From assembly GCF_910592395.1 (NCBI RefSeq), contig NC_088316.1:12154001-12218000 (forward strand): a stretch of DNA of 64,000 bases, read 5' to 3'. The DNA comes from Lineus longissimus (Eukaryota; Nemertea; Pilidiophora; Heteronemertea; Lineidae). Position 1 is the first letter of the stretch. Every line of letters begins with the position of its first letter. A program made the position numbers and the translations under genes. Below are positions 22,552 through 31,863 of the stretch, in pieces. Under the pieces are notes generated by a model that ran no database searches, had not been told where the DNA came from, and saw nothing but the letters and a program-made list of their open reading frames with translations.

Positions 22552-23262
22552 CTATTTCTCAAACACATGCACTTGTTTCTCACCTAAAAGAGCTGCCATT
22601 CTTGATGTTAGCAACATTTTAAAAGAGCCCAGGATTTTACAGAATATTACAGGTCTTTCTCTCTCTATTTTCCAAACACATCTGTCCATAGAGCTTTCTT
22701 CGGTTTGGTTGTCATCAAATTTTATATCCCATGGTACAACAACCACACCCATACATAATTCCTTTTCATAAAAACTTGCCCGACGCACAACAGCATGAAA
22801 AAGTGTTTGGTAAAAGTGATTTGGTATCTTGTCATTATTAGGTGGCAATATTTTTATCAACTCCTCAATTTTTTCCGTGTGCAAACTAACCATATGCACC
22901 CTGTTGAGAAAGTCAATAGTCTCATCCAAAGTACGACATTCAACCTTTGCCCAGGAGGAAACAATTTTCGTTAGATCACTTTATATGGCAATTTCATTTG
23001 AAATGTAATCCTCTGACGCTGTCAAACTGAGTATGTGAAGAATTCGATCCCGTGCGCACACGTACTGGTTTTCCCTTATTTCCTTCAGTTCTTCTTTGTC
23101 CAACATTTCAAATGAATGACTTCCATAAATCATAACTCCAACGGGTCGACAACCATCTTCTGTATCACAGAAAGCTTGATTAGTGCTGAGGAAACATTGT
23201 AAATAACCTATTGTAGGTTTAATGTTGGTCGGCACGAAATGTTTTTTCTCGCTCGTTGTCAT
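22552..23262 (-). pseudogene. Unknown Polinton-region protein with internal stop
   Basis: An ATG-initiated frame (23262-22981, 93 aa) ends at TAA. The same frame immediately reopens and runs to 22552, with no other stop. The two parts read as one predominantly helical protein of about 236 residues interrupted by one nonsense codon. There is no recognised domain; it carries Cys residues and an acidic-basic mix without membrane segments. It is the last gene in the minus-strand array, next to the membrane-anchored PC4-like gene. Confidence 0.5.
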
Positions 23263-23473
23263 ATTTCGCTTTATTATGACATAGTCTCCTCAGACGGTAT
23301 AAACTTCCCCGATGGATAAGCGGTCTTAGAGTAAAATCCTATCATCAGATCACATCACATCATGATATCATAGCTCTGATCCTTATTCGCCTCCCCCTTG
23401 GTCGACAACTCGTACTACATATCTTGAATCCTGTTGTGATGGTATTCCTGTTCTAACATTGTCCGATGAAGGT

Positions 23474-23989
23474 TTAATCTTCATGAGTCCATAAATGAGA
23501 AATATTACTAATTTCTTTTACATGTTTCGCCATATATTCCCACTGATCTAAAGTCAATTGAATTCCTTTCACAGTTGCTTTTCCTGACAAAAAATATCTT
23601 ATATCAACTACATTTTCCTTGTTCCCACCAGGTAATGGGCAAATATTTAACCAAATATTTCCACCAAGATAATATGGATGAGGAAAACATTTTGTTCTAT
23701 TCAAATTTAGAGGTTTTTCTGCAGAGATTGGATCAACTTGGAAAGATTGGTGTACATATGTGTTACACTTGGCCTCTACACTGAAATAGATGTTTATAAC
23801 AACCGATACAAAAACAAGAACACTTACAAAACCATATGCTAATGGTTTGCTCTTTTTACTCAAAGTAAAACGTTTTCCCCTCAAAACCGATCCTTCAGTA
23901 ATCGTTCCCAGCTCTTCGTTTGTCAATCTAAAGGTCTCATCATTTTCTCGGTTCTCTTTTTCACTCGGTTCTTCTTTTATTGACTCCAT
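23474..23989 (-). CDS. Single-pass membrane protein with PC4-like (p15) domain
   Basis: A 171-residue protein with an acidic N terminus (about 1-45), a basic patch, one transmembrane helix (about 51-70), and a distal domain. The domain contains NVVDIRYF followed by KGIQLTLDQWEYM (about 128-157). This is the signature order of the PC4/p15 ssDNA-binding fold (DIREY, then KGISL and a QW pair). PC4 proteins are normally soluble nuclear coactivators, so a membrane anchor is unusual. Four Cys residues in the region after the helix could form disulfides. By position it could be a virion-membrane or replication-complex tether, but this is inference. It lies about 60 bp after the protease remnant on the same strand. 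Confidence 0.55.
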   Translation of the reverse strand: MESIKEEPSEKENRENDETFRLTNEELGTITEGSVLRGKRFTLSKKSKPLAYGFVSVLVFVSVVINIYFSVEAKCNTYVHQSFQVDPISAEKPLNLNRTKCFPHPYYLGGNIWLNICPLPGGNKENVVDIRYFLSGKATVKGIQLTLDQWEYMAKHVKEISNISHLWTHED

Positions 23990-24047
23990 TTCAGAGCGGT
24001 GGCTTTATCATTTGAACCTTACTCTTCACACTAACATTTCTTGATAA

Positions 24048-24546
24048 TCATTTAATTTGTTTTACAATAAAATCAACATTTACAATGGGGCGTGAAATAC
24101 CAAACTCATTTTGGAAAAAATCATTTACATAAATATCATTTTCTATGAGACTATCTGAATCAAATAAATCTATCTAACATACTATAACCTCTACATTTCA
24201 TAATGATAAAGTGAATTGCTAAGGGATGTTGGATAATGTTTGGATTAAAAGCGCATCCTTTTTCATCGATGATATCAGTGAAATTAGACACAGCAGTTGG
24301 GTTAAGACCAAATGAATCAAAGTACAATAGAGGTCCTATTTTAGGATACCACCAGACCACCCAGTGCTCACCCCGGCGATAGCTTGGATCTGTATTGACG
24401 ACAAAACAACAAGGTCTTTTGTGGCTTTCGACAAATATTGGGTTTTTTACAATTTTGACAAATCTGTCCGATGGAAACACCCCTCCAAATACATGTTTCG
24501 TGTTCGGGTGATTTGATAAGAGAAATCTAATGAGTCTGCTATTCAT
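24048..24546 (-). pseudogene. Adenain-like cysteine protease, lacking the catalytic Cys segment
   Basis: Maturation protease of the adenovirus/Polinton type. The ATG at 24546 starts a frame with RRGEHWVVWW (catalytic His) and LLYFDSFGLNP (catalytic Asp). After IQHPLA the expected T-C-G-x-x-C block is missing; the sequence goes straight to HFIIMKCRGYSMLD. The frame then stops at 24160. The C-terminal tail continues in another frame to a TGA at 24048. Loss of the nucleophile segment plus a frameshift means the enzyme is dead. The start overlaps the end of the capsid gene, as is common in compact viral arrays. Confidence 0.8.
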
Positions 24547-25931
24547 CGTATATTATATTACGTGAACTTTCAATTTCCATTACCGCATCAGATTCAAGAT
24601 AGGCAATAATGGTGATACTGTGGTCTGAGGGTCTTTTCAACCTGATATCGAGACTTATATTACCAGATTCCACGAGATTCCAATTCAATCCTGAAGAATC
24701 ATCTGGTGTTAAATTGAAACCGTATAGTGTAAAGCCATTCTTATAGGATTCCATAGATATTCCATTGCTAATGTTAGATGACCAAAGATTTGTCCCAAAC
24801 ATCATGCTGAAATAACCCATGAAATAGTTATCTTCTTCAAAGTCGAACTGTAATGGTTCATAAGGTATGCTTTGACCATTTCTGCGCAATCCTATTTGTG
24901 AGACGTTGAAATTTTCGAAGTTGAACGGATTCAAGCCTAGATTTCCGTTGAAAGCATCAGTCCTAACCAAACCTATCACTATTTTACTAGGTAGTTCCCC
25001 ATTAACAAGATTCGGTTCAGATAAGTCTGCTCTGTTAGCCCCACGAGAGAAAAAACGCATGTTAACTTTTCTCATTGGGTACTTTGCATTTGATTTCCTC
25101 ATGACTGAGTCTAACGTGACTACTAACCTTTTTTACATTAACATAGAGAACAGCTTTTTCGATGAGTAGTTTGTATTGGTTGGTAACACCTTTTGCCATC
25201 AGAAAGACACTAGGATCATTTCTATGCATTTTAATCGAGAGTGACATCTTATTCAAAAGTAATTTGTCCTGTTCAAACAATTCAGAGTGAATTTTACCCA
25301 TTGTCTCCACCGATTTACTGTAGCGCGTCCATTTGTAACGGGCAACTGCGCCTTTATTGGTGCTAGATCCGTCTTTGATAGTATCTTCGTGATCATTCAT
25401 TCCCCCTTCATCTTGATAATAACCATTTGTTTTTAACTGGTGCAGTTTTCGTGCGGACGAATAGGATAACAAACATTCAAGATAATGTCTGTAGTGGTAC
25501 AAAGAATCCGAGGAACCAACCTGTTTGTTATTCAAAAAAACTTCCACCTGTTTAAAACAACTTCCTATCAAGTTGTTGACCGGAAACACAACAGACTTAT
25601 CTGGAACTCGGTTTCTAGTTTCTTCTTTTGTTTCACCCGGATTGTCAGGATCGGGGACGTTAACTTTATATTCTTCATCATCTACTAATAAATCACCATT
25701 ATTTTGCACGATTTTTGCTTGCATGTACAAATAAACGTGCCTAGGATCGACGTAATACTCATCGCCGACGTGAATTTTATACTCTAGAGGTCCACCATGT
25801 TCTAGAGATGTTAAAGGGTTGAACGCTTCAAATTTATTAGACGCTAATGCTGTTTGTGTTGGTGGAAGTTGAAATAATTCCAAATTACTGGTTGATGCAT
25901 CCGCACTACCGGCATCAAGGAACCACGACAT
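24539..25931 (-). pseudogene. Polinton major capsid protein (double jelly roll), one frameshift
   Basis: The first frame (25931-25062) holds the N-terminal jelly roll with family landmarks ELFQLPPTQTA, VFPVNNLIGSCFKQVEV and YRHYLECLLSYS. The second frame (to 24539) holds the C-terminal part with AKYPMRKV, KIVIGLVRTDAFNG and LYGFNLTPD. Both blocks are typical and collinear with Polinton/adintovirus hexon-like capsid proteins. The frameshift lies at about 25,105. Total length is about 460 residues. This protein would form the icosahedral shell. Neighbours are the protease downstream and the small basic protein upstream. Confidence 0.88.
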
Positions 25932-26045
25932 CGCAATTAATATTTATAGTAAGTAACATTTACTTTTGACCAAAAAAAAGAAGAGATACTGATAATAAGT
26001 TGGAGAAAAAAAAACCCATACCCTGTCACAGCATGATTTCCGATT

Positions 26046-26353
26046 TTAGTACCCAAATACCTTCCCCTCGTTTCTATTAATCTTTTTACGAACTTTACTC
26101 GTGCGACCATTTGGGTCACGTTGGCGTTTCTTTTTGGTCGGTGCACGCGCAGGCGCAGTGAACAAATGACCAACTGCTTCATTCTTGACCATGTTTACTA
26201 TGTCACTTAAACTTTCTGAGGCTCTTGATTTCATTGCTTTTTTAAAATCCCTTTTGCCCGAAAGAACATCCCCAACAGCTGCACTACCTTTATCTACAAT
26301 TATCCTTCCAGCCGCTTTACCAGCTCGTTTCACAATTGGAAGAACACGTTTAA
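26046..26353 (-). pseudogene. Polinton small basic core-like protein, C-terminal part
   Basis: The frame is open from the repeat junction (26353) to the stop at 26046. It encodes a Lys/Arg-rich protein (KRAGKAAGRIIV, DVLSGKRDFKKA, then a basic tail). Such small basic proteins accompany capsid genes in Polintons and resemble adenoviral core/pX-type proteins. The N-terminal part sits across the 1.1-kb repeat at 27459-27623. Removing the repeat restores one continuous frame of about 157 codons, so the gene was intact here when the repeat arrived. Confidence 0.65.
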
Positions 26354-27460
26354 TGAAATGGCCAGGGCCATTGTGCTCACCTCATGTGGAGGAAAGATGG
26401 ATAAAGAGCATGGTCTTGTGTCATGTAGTGTTAGGTTTGATGTAGGTCCAAGCAATTACAATTTCCCCAAAATGGCCAATTTACAGTACATTCGACCTCT
26501 GTGACCTTGAAAAGTAGGTCAAATCAAAGAAGACCCGGGTGACACATTGAATGGATGTTAGAATTAGATGTACCTATGATATAAAATTGGTGCCAATCGG
26601 GCAAGTCATTACTAGGAATAATGGCATTTTGAAGAATTTAGGATTTGGCCCCCTCCCTGGAGGCCAAACGGCAAATCAGATCGCACCAAACTTCGGTACC
26701 TGAGATCACCTGACCAAGGGGTACATGTGTACTTAATTTGTGATCAATAGTCATTGCAGTTAAGAAACATGCCATAGTTACGGCCTGACGGCGAATTTAC
26801 GCCATTTGACCTCTGTGACCTTGACAAGAAGGTCAAATTAAAAACCTGTGTGACATATACTGTATGGTGGTTAGATGTACCCATGATATCAAATTGGTGG
26901 CAATCGGGCAAGAAGTTAAGGAATAATCACATTTTTAAGGTTTTTGGATTTTGCCCCCTGGTGGTCAAGTGGTGAATCATATTGGACCAAACTTTGGTCC
27001 CTGAGATCACCTGACTAAGGGGTAAATGTGTACCAAATTTGGTATCAATAGTCATTGCAGTTTAGAAACGTGCCATCGTTACATCCTAACGGCTAATTTA
27101 CACCATTTGACCTCTGTGACCTTGAAAAGGAGGTCAAATCAAAAACCCGGAGGATATATGATGCACCTTTGCTAGAAGTACCTACCATATTTTTTTCAAA
27201 ATTTCCCGACTACTATTAAGGGAGATATTGCATATTTTCACTTTTAACGTTTGGCCCCCTGGTGGCCAAACCATGAAACGAATCGGACCGAAACTTGGTC
27301 TCCCAGGTGTCATTACATAAGGGTACATGTGTACCAAGTTTCAACTCAATAGCTCTAACAGTTACGAAACGTGCCCTGCTAACGGACGACGGACGACTAC
27401 GACGACGACGACGGACGCCACGGTATGGGATAAGCTCACCTCTGCTAAGAGGTGAGCTAA
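26354..27460. repeat. 1.1-kb interspersed repeat, copy 1 (Helitron-like ends)
   Basis: Starts TGAAATGGCCAGGGCCATTG and ends in a hairpin (GCTCACCTCT, loop, AAGAGGTGAGC) followed by TAA. The interior is about 3.5 degenerate ~300-bp units, each with a TGACCTCTGTGACCTTGA-type block (about 26493, 26808, 27109), then a GGACGACGACG microsatellite. Host sequence on both sides joins in frame without a duplicated target if the element is bounded as given, or with a TAA duplication if shortened by 3 bp. Confidence 0.85.
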
Positions 27461-27623
27461 AAATAGGAATCACCTTTTTGAATAAATTACCCACCAAATT
27501 AGCTAGCCCATAACCCTCTTGATACAATTCACCCGCGAACACGGGTATTGTACCACCACCCCCGCCATAATGTTGACGATATGCCTCGTAATCAGGAATA
27601 AAAGGTGTTCTTCTTCGTGTCAT
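27459..27623 (-). pseudogene. Polinton small basic core-like protein, N-terminal part
   Basis: The ATG at 27623 opens a frame of about 55 codons starting MTRRRTPFIPDYEAY with a GGGGG stretch and a hydrophobic end (LVGNLFKKVIPIF). Beyond 27459 the apparent frame is only read-through into the 1.1-kb repeat. The continuation of the gene is at 26353. Glycine-rich starts with a hydrophobic segment are common in this Polinton gene. Confidence 0.6.
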
Positions 27624-27815
27624 GTTTTTTGTTCAAATCAAAAGAAGACCAAGACCGAATATTACTAGTCTCTTACAAGATATGTCACACAATCTTTTCA
27701 TGGTTAAGTGAATAATTCTGAATACATGTGTACTTTTTTTTCATTTTGGTTCTAGTCTACCAATTCGTTTGAATGAAAGGGTGACGATTACCTTCCCGTA
27801 CTCAAATTTAATTGG
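27624..27815. other. Short intergenic spacer
   Basis: AT-rich, with no coding signal. Likely holds the promoter of the small basic protein gene. Confidence 0.4.
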
Positions 27816-28082
27816 TTACCCTATACTATCGCTGATTAAAATTTCAATATTCTGAAAGAAAGGGAGCGCCAATGGTAGGTATCTTATTCGTTCAAATGAT
27901 TTAGAAATATATCTATCCACTAGGTTTGGATCTACAGGAACCGTCCTAAGGAGTTTAACCATCCTCCCACCTACCAAACTCTCCTTCACCAGATTTGAAT
28001 AAACAAATAAATTATACGTTGTACTTCTCATATCGGGTTTGTCTTCAGCCTTGATGGTAAAAAATACTTCCTCATTAACTGA
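27816..28082 (-). pseudogene. Penton-like minor capsid protein, C-terminal part
   Basis: Encodes DMRSTTYNLFVYSNLV, then a VGG and KLLRTVPVD segment, matching the conserved C-terminal half of the Polinton penton (single jelly roll). It is separated from its N-terminal part (28661-29236) by a 578-bp MITE. The frame is continuous if the MITE and one copy of the TGA target duplication are removed. Confidence 0.75.
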
Positions 28083-28660
28083 AGCTGTGTTCACACTAGC
28101 GTTTTAATACGAATTGAATACGAATTAAAACCTGAATTCGTATTAACTGTTCAGACTGAAATCGTTTTGGAATGATGCCAAATCGGTTTATCGAAAACGG
28201 TTCCAGCACCGTATTGAATTCGCATCAGAATTCGGATCGCCCGATACGCATTCGGTGTGAACAACTCAATGCGCATTAACAAGGCTGCCCTCCTGTGCGC
28301 ATGCGCATTATGTTATTTCCGTTCTAGCACATGGAGAACGCATGATCTGTCATTTCGTTGTCAATAGTGCATGTAGTGTCAGATTTCTTCCGTTTGTCAG
28401 CTTTGCCAGCGTTGCTGTTCCTCATCTTGTTGGACATGTTGGACATCCATCTCCATGTTGCTGTTGTAGTAGCGACATTTGCGCCTCCTGATCAGGAGAG
28501 TCGATTCGTTCTCCTAATGGCCAATAGGCGGCGATACCGGTTAATGCGCATTGGCATGTTGTGTGTGAACACCCCAATTAATGCGAATTAACATTGATTC
28601 GTATTCCGGGGCACGTATTCCGGAATGCGCATTCAATACGTATTCAGTGTGAACGCAGCT
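28083..28660. mobile_element. 578-bp MITE inserted in the penton gene, 3-bp TSD
   Basis: Terminal inverted repeats AGCTGTGTTCACACT (left) and AGCTGCGTTCACACT (right, inverted) are flanked by TGA on both sides (28080-28082 and 28661-28663). The interior contains repeated AATACGAATT-like words. No transposase. The 3-bp target duplication and end sequence are compatible with the PIF/Harbinger superfamily; an autonomous-type Harbinger lies at 61.4-64 kb, although a direct relationship is not shown. Confidence 0.85.
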
Positions 28661-29236
28661 TGAGTGAAGTAACTTGTCATCATCTTTTTTATGAATCCCA
28701 TCTCTATCTCGGTGCAATTCTTCACCATCTGTGTGGAAATATTTGTTTTTTTCAAAACCTAATACTGTACTAAGATATTCGTTCATGTATATTGCTTCAC
28801 CAGGATAAAGTCTAACCGAAACATGTCCTTTTTTGCCCAGTACAAATTTACCTTTCCACTGAAGAGGGTTTTCCTGAAATTCTTTCTTTTTATGGATGGG
28901 TTTAATACTATTCAAAGCTGTTATCAATTCTTGAATTGTTACATAGGTTTTCCTTTCCTCTCCCACGTGACAGGCGTCGAGTAGAGTCGCAGGGATTTCC
29001 GGATGATCCAAGTCGGCCACACCTATCTGATATTCGCATTTGGTGAGAGAAACCTCCTGATTCCACGAATACGGATAGCTTATTTCATCGATTCCAACCA
29101 ACCATTCATTAGGATCTAATTCAAGTGGTTTGGTAAGTGGGGTAATAAAATGACTAGTTTTGTTAAGTACAGAATTGGAAATAGGTTTTACATTACTTGG
29201 TAAAACCATGACGAAATCATGGAGGTGTTCCACCAT
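28661..29236 (-). pseudogene. Penton-like minor capsid protein, N-terminal part
   Basis: The ATG at 29236 (MVEHLHDFVMVLPSN) is preferred; the longer frame starts with TTG. Landmarks are HFITPLTKPLELD, EWLVGIDEISYPYSW and MNEYLSTVLGFEK, typical of Polinton penton proteins that occupy the fivefold vertices. The frame is open up to the MITE at 28660 and resumes at 28082. Confidence 0.8.
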
Positions 29237-29304
29237 TTTTACTGTCCTGCTTGTTCCCAATCCAACCCAGTGTTGAAAAGAACATCATTGTCTTTCATTC
29301 ACAT

Positions 29305-30510
29305 CTAGTTTTTGCGTTTGCTTTTAATTGATAATTGTTTCCACTCTTTTTTCTTGTCCAAATCAGATTTAGCTTGTCTTCGCGTGTGCCAAGCGACAGG
29401 GGACAAAGACAAAGGTGTTTTTCGTTTTATCGAACCTTTTTTCTTTCTTTTCCTTTTTGCGGGTAGAGAAAATGAAGAGGGTGAGGGTGAAGTTTTCCTT
29501 GAAATCAATGATTGTGATGATGAGAAAGGAGAATTTTCAAATAATAGTTTCCCCTTCCTACTGCTGTCACTGGTCTTGTTTATAGCAGGAGATTGATCTC
29601 TCCTCGATTTTCTTTTCTTTGGTGAAATAAATTCGTCCCCCTCACTGTCACTCGTCTCGGTGGTTAAAACAGATTTCAATCGAGAATTGGGGAAACGAGA
29701 CGTTGTTTTGGACCTCCTCGATACATCCGATGACCAGATCTTACTTATCTCATTGTCACTTGTTTCACTAGCTAAAGATGAACTCGATATTGGTCGTGGT
29801 TTTTTAAAACGAGACTTTAACTTTTTGGATCTAACACGTGATGTGAATGATGTATTCCTCTCACTATCGCTCGAGCTACTATCAGGGGTTAATTGAGCTC
29901 TTGCTGAAGAAATTGGTTTTCTAATGGGTGCTAAAGGTGTTTTAAAAACCACATCTTCCTCGTCACTGCTTTCAATTTCGTTTGGTTTGGTGTTGGGTTT
30001 TATTGGAAGGGGTCGGAATGCCATCCAACCTTCCGGCACACCAATTGAAATTAGATTTTGATAGAAAATATGTGTGCCAATAGGTGGGATATAATCTAGA
30101 GAATCGGGTTGCAATAAAAAATGAAGTATTCGGAGAATGTTAGTCCTAGGTATTAAATCTCCATCTAAAATGATCTCAAAGGTTTCTCTATCCCACTCCA
30201 CAACATCACTTTGTTTACTAATATACTTTACCACAATATCTTTTAAGAAAGGGATGTGAGCATAAGGCGATAACTTGTCGAGGAGTTCATTCACTTTAAT
30301 TTCGTGACCACCGTAAATTGTATTAATTTTTACTTTCGCACGCGATCTCTTTTGATCTAAAATTTTTATTTTAGCTTCTGGTGATTCTGATGGAAATCCG
30401 GGTAAATTCTGTTTATCAGGATTGGACACATCAGATTGCTCGCATCGAGACTTGTACATATCTAGGGGAATTAATACACTCTCTTGAAATCCTTTATCCT
30501 CCTCCTTCAT
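29305..30510 (-). CDS. Polinton-associated protein with Ser/Arg-rich tail
   Basis: A 401-residue intact frame. The N-terminal 180 residues form an ordered-looking domain (starting with ESVLIPLDMYKSR, later PPIGTHIFYQNL and IGVPEGWMAF). Related N-terminal domains occur in proteins sitting next to packaging genes in other Polintons. The C-terminal half is low complexity: acidic Ser clusters (SSSSDSERN) alternate with Lys/Arg runs (KRKRKKKGSIKRK), suggesting a phosphorylated nucleic-acid-binding or nuclear-localised tail. Its ATG overlaps the stop of the upstream gene as ATGA (30507-30510), indicating tight coupling. Confidence 0.6.
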   Translation of the reverse strand: MKEEDKGFQESVLIPLDMYKSRCEQSDVSNPDKQNLPGFPSESPEAKIKILDQKRSRAKVKINTIYGGHEIKVNELLDKLSPYAHIPFLKDIVVKYISKQSDVVEWDRETFEIILDGDLIPRTNILRILHFLLQPDSLDYIPPIGTHIFYQNLISIGVPEGWMAFRPLPIKPNTKPNEIESSDEEDVVFKTPLAPIRKPISSARAQLTPDSSSSDSERNTSFTSRVRSKKLKSRFKKPRPISSSSLASETSDNEISKIWSSDVSRRSKTTSRFPNSRLKSVLTTETSDSEGDEFISPKKRKSRRDQSPAINKTSDSSRKGKLLFENSPFSSSQSLISRKTSPSPSSFSLPAKRKRKKKGSIKRKTPLSLSPVAWHTRRQAKSDLDKKKEWKQLSIKSKRKN

Positions 30511-30890
30511 TTTCGACCAAATATATTACCCACCACGGAACCTAATGCAGACACGGCAAGGGGAATGAGTGCTGATAAAAACCCTCCCGACTGTTCTAGA
30601 AGATCCCTTTTTTTACTGTAACTGGTGTCGGGATGCATTAATGAACGCACCAGCTTTCGATGTCTCTTGAGTTTACTCAGTTTTTTTCTACTAGGTTTAA
30701 TAACAGCACCCTCTATGTTTTCAATACACTCTAAAATTGCATCGATTTGATCAGAATTAGCTAATCTGATCAGGGATTGACGTAGTTTCTTATTTTTCTT
30801 TGCTTGACTCAATGCGTGTAGATAATGATAATTTTCTACCGCTGCTGGTTTTCGTTTATTGCATGGGGTTGATTTTCGCCTAGTTTTCAT
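30507..30890 (-). CDS. Small basic Polinton protein with hydrophobic Gly tail
   Basis: About 127 residues from the ATG at 30890. The basic N-terminal two thirds are helical (QAKKNKKLRQSL, KKLSKLKRHRKLVR). The tail is EQSGGFLSALIPLAVSALGS, ending in a hydrophobic helix and GRK. The sequence pattern of a basic helical body plus QxGGFL tail is widespread in Polintons and adintoviruses next to the capsid cluster. By analogy with adenoviral cement/core proteins it may bind DNA or lyse membranes; this is inference. Confidence 0.65.
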   Translation of the reverse strand: MKTRRKSTPCNKRKPAAVENYHYLHALSQAKKNKKLRQSLIRLANSDQIDAILECIENIEGAVIKPSRKKLSKLKRHRKLVRSLMHPDTSYSKKRDLLEQSGGFLSALIPLAVSALGSVVGNIFGRK

Positions 30891-31140
30891 CACACCAGCT
30901 TTTTTCCCTTTTCCCGCGACTATGTTCCCACTCTATCTTTTCTCTCGTCTCGCTCTCGGTTCAAAGGAAATCAATGTAAGACTGAGGAATGTATCACAGT
31001 TGTCACACGATAATTTTTGTTGTTTTCTGTACTTGGTTTCAAAATAGAGGATGAGAAGACCCACTGAGAATGAGTTGAAAACAACCCAAAGGGGACTAGT
31101 ATCTAACCCGTTTTTTGTTTTTTTTTAAATTTGAGAATGT

Positions 31141-31794
31141 TCAATTCGTATTCGGTCCAAACACACGTTGATAGTCATTGAAGATATCGGTTCTAAGTCT
31201 TGCCTGTTCGGGCATGTTTTGAGACCCATAAATCATGAGGTAAGAATTAGGTTTTGAAGTGGCCTCGTTAAAGATAGACATAAATACCTTCTGACGTTTC
31301 GGCATAATTTTTGCTGCAACATGATAAATCATAGATTTATCGAGCGGGTTTTTAAACAGAACTAAGAAATGACAATTTCTTTGCAGTGTTAAGCGCGCAC
31401 TTCCATTGAAAAAGAGGTTTTGTAAAATAATAATCCAAGAAATGTTTCTACACTTCGTCGTTGTCAAATCAATGATTTGTTTGCTGTTAGCGGCGGATTG
31501 CATCACATCATCGTAGATATGCATTCCAAATTTACTGCTATCCTCGTGGATGTAATCGTCTATATTCGTAGGTAAACCTTGAATGGTGGTTACCTGACCA
31601 CCAAATTCATTTTCTATGGTTCGAATGGTATTGTTGTATTCGCCGTAAAAATATATGATATAATCGAGGTCATGGGTGTAAAGTCGACTTCTATATCTGA
31701 GTAGATTCAAGACAAAGGTGGACTTTCCCGCCCCCGTGGGACCACTCACTATCATTCCGCTTGGCAAATTAATGCGTGAATCAAATATCTCCAT
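31141..31794 (-). CDS. Genome-packaging ATPase (FtsK/HerA, A32-like)
   Basis: P-loop ATPase that would pump viral DNA into preformed capsids. From the ATG at 31794 (a longer frame to 31842 begins with GTG) it carries Walker A GPTGAGKS near the N terminus, Walker B MHIYDDVM, and a sensor stretch IILQNLF. About 217 residues, the usual size for Polinton ATPases. The frame is intact, unlike its integrase and capsid neighbours. It lies just downstream of the integrase on the same strand. Confidence 0.9.
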   Translation of the reverse strand: MEIFDSRINLPSGMIVSGPTGAGKSTFVLNLLRYRSRLYTHDLDYIIYFYGEYNNTIRTIENEFGGQVTTIQGLPTNIDDYIHEDSSKFGMHIYDDVMQSAANSKQIIDLTTTKCRNISWIIILQNLFFNGSARLTLQRNCHFLVLFKNPLDKSMIYHVAAKIMPKRQKVFMSIFNEATSKPNSYLMIYGSQNMPEQARLRTDIFNDYQRVFGPNTN

Positions 31795-31863
31795 TCTTAC
31801 CGATGCATTTATACTCCAACTATGAACGTTGTGCAAGAGCACATATCACTGTCGAGGCCTATC

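Noticed and set aside
27216-27458. Continuation of the small basic Polinton protein into an Arg-rich stretch
   Set aside because: The sequence is the repeat's GAC/GTC microsatellite and hairpin, also present at 36.9-37.2 kb; it is not part of the gene.
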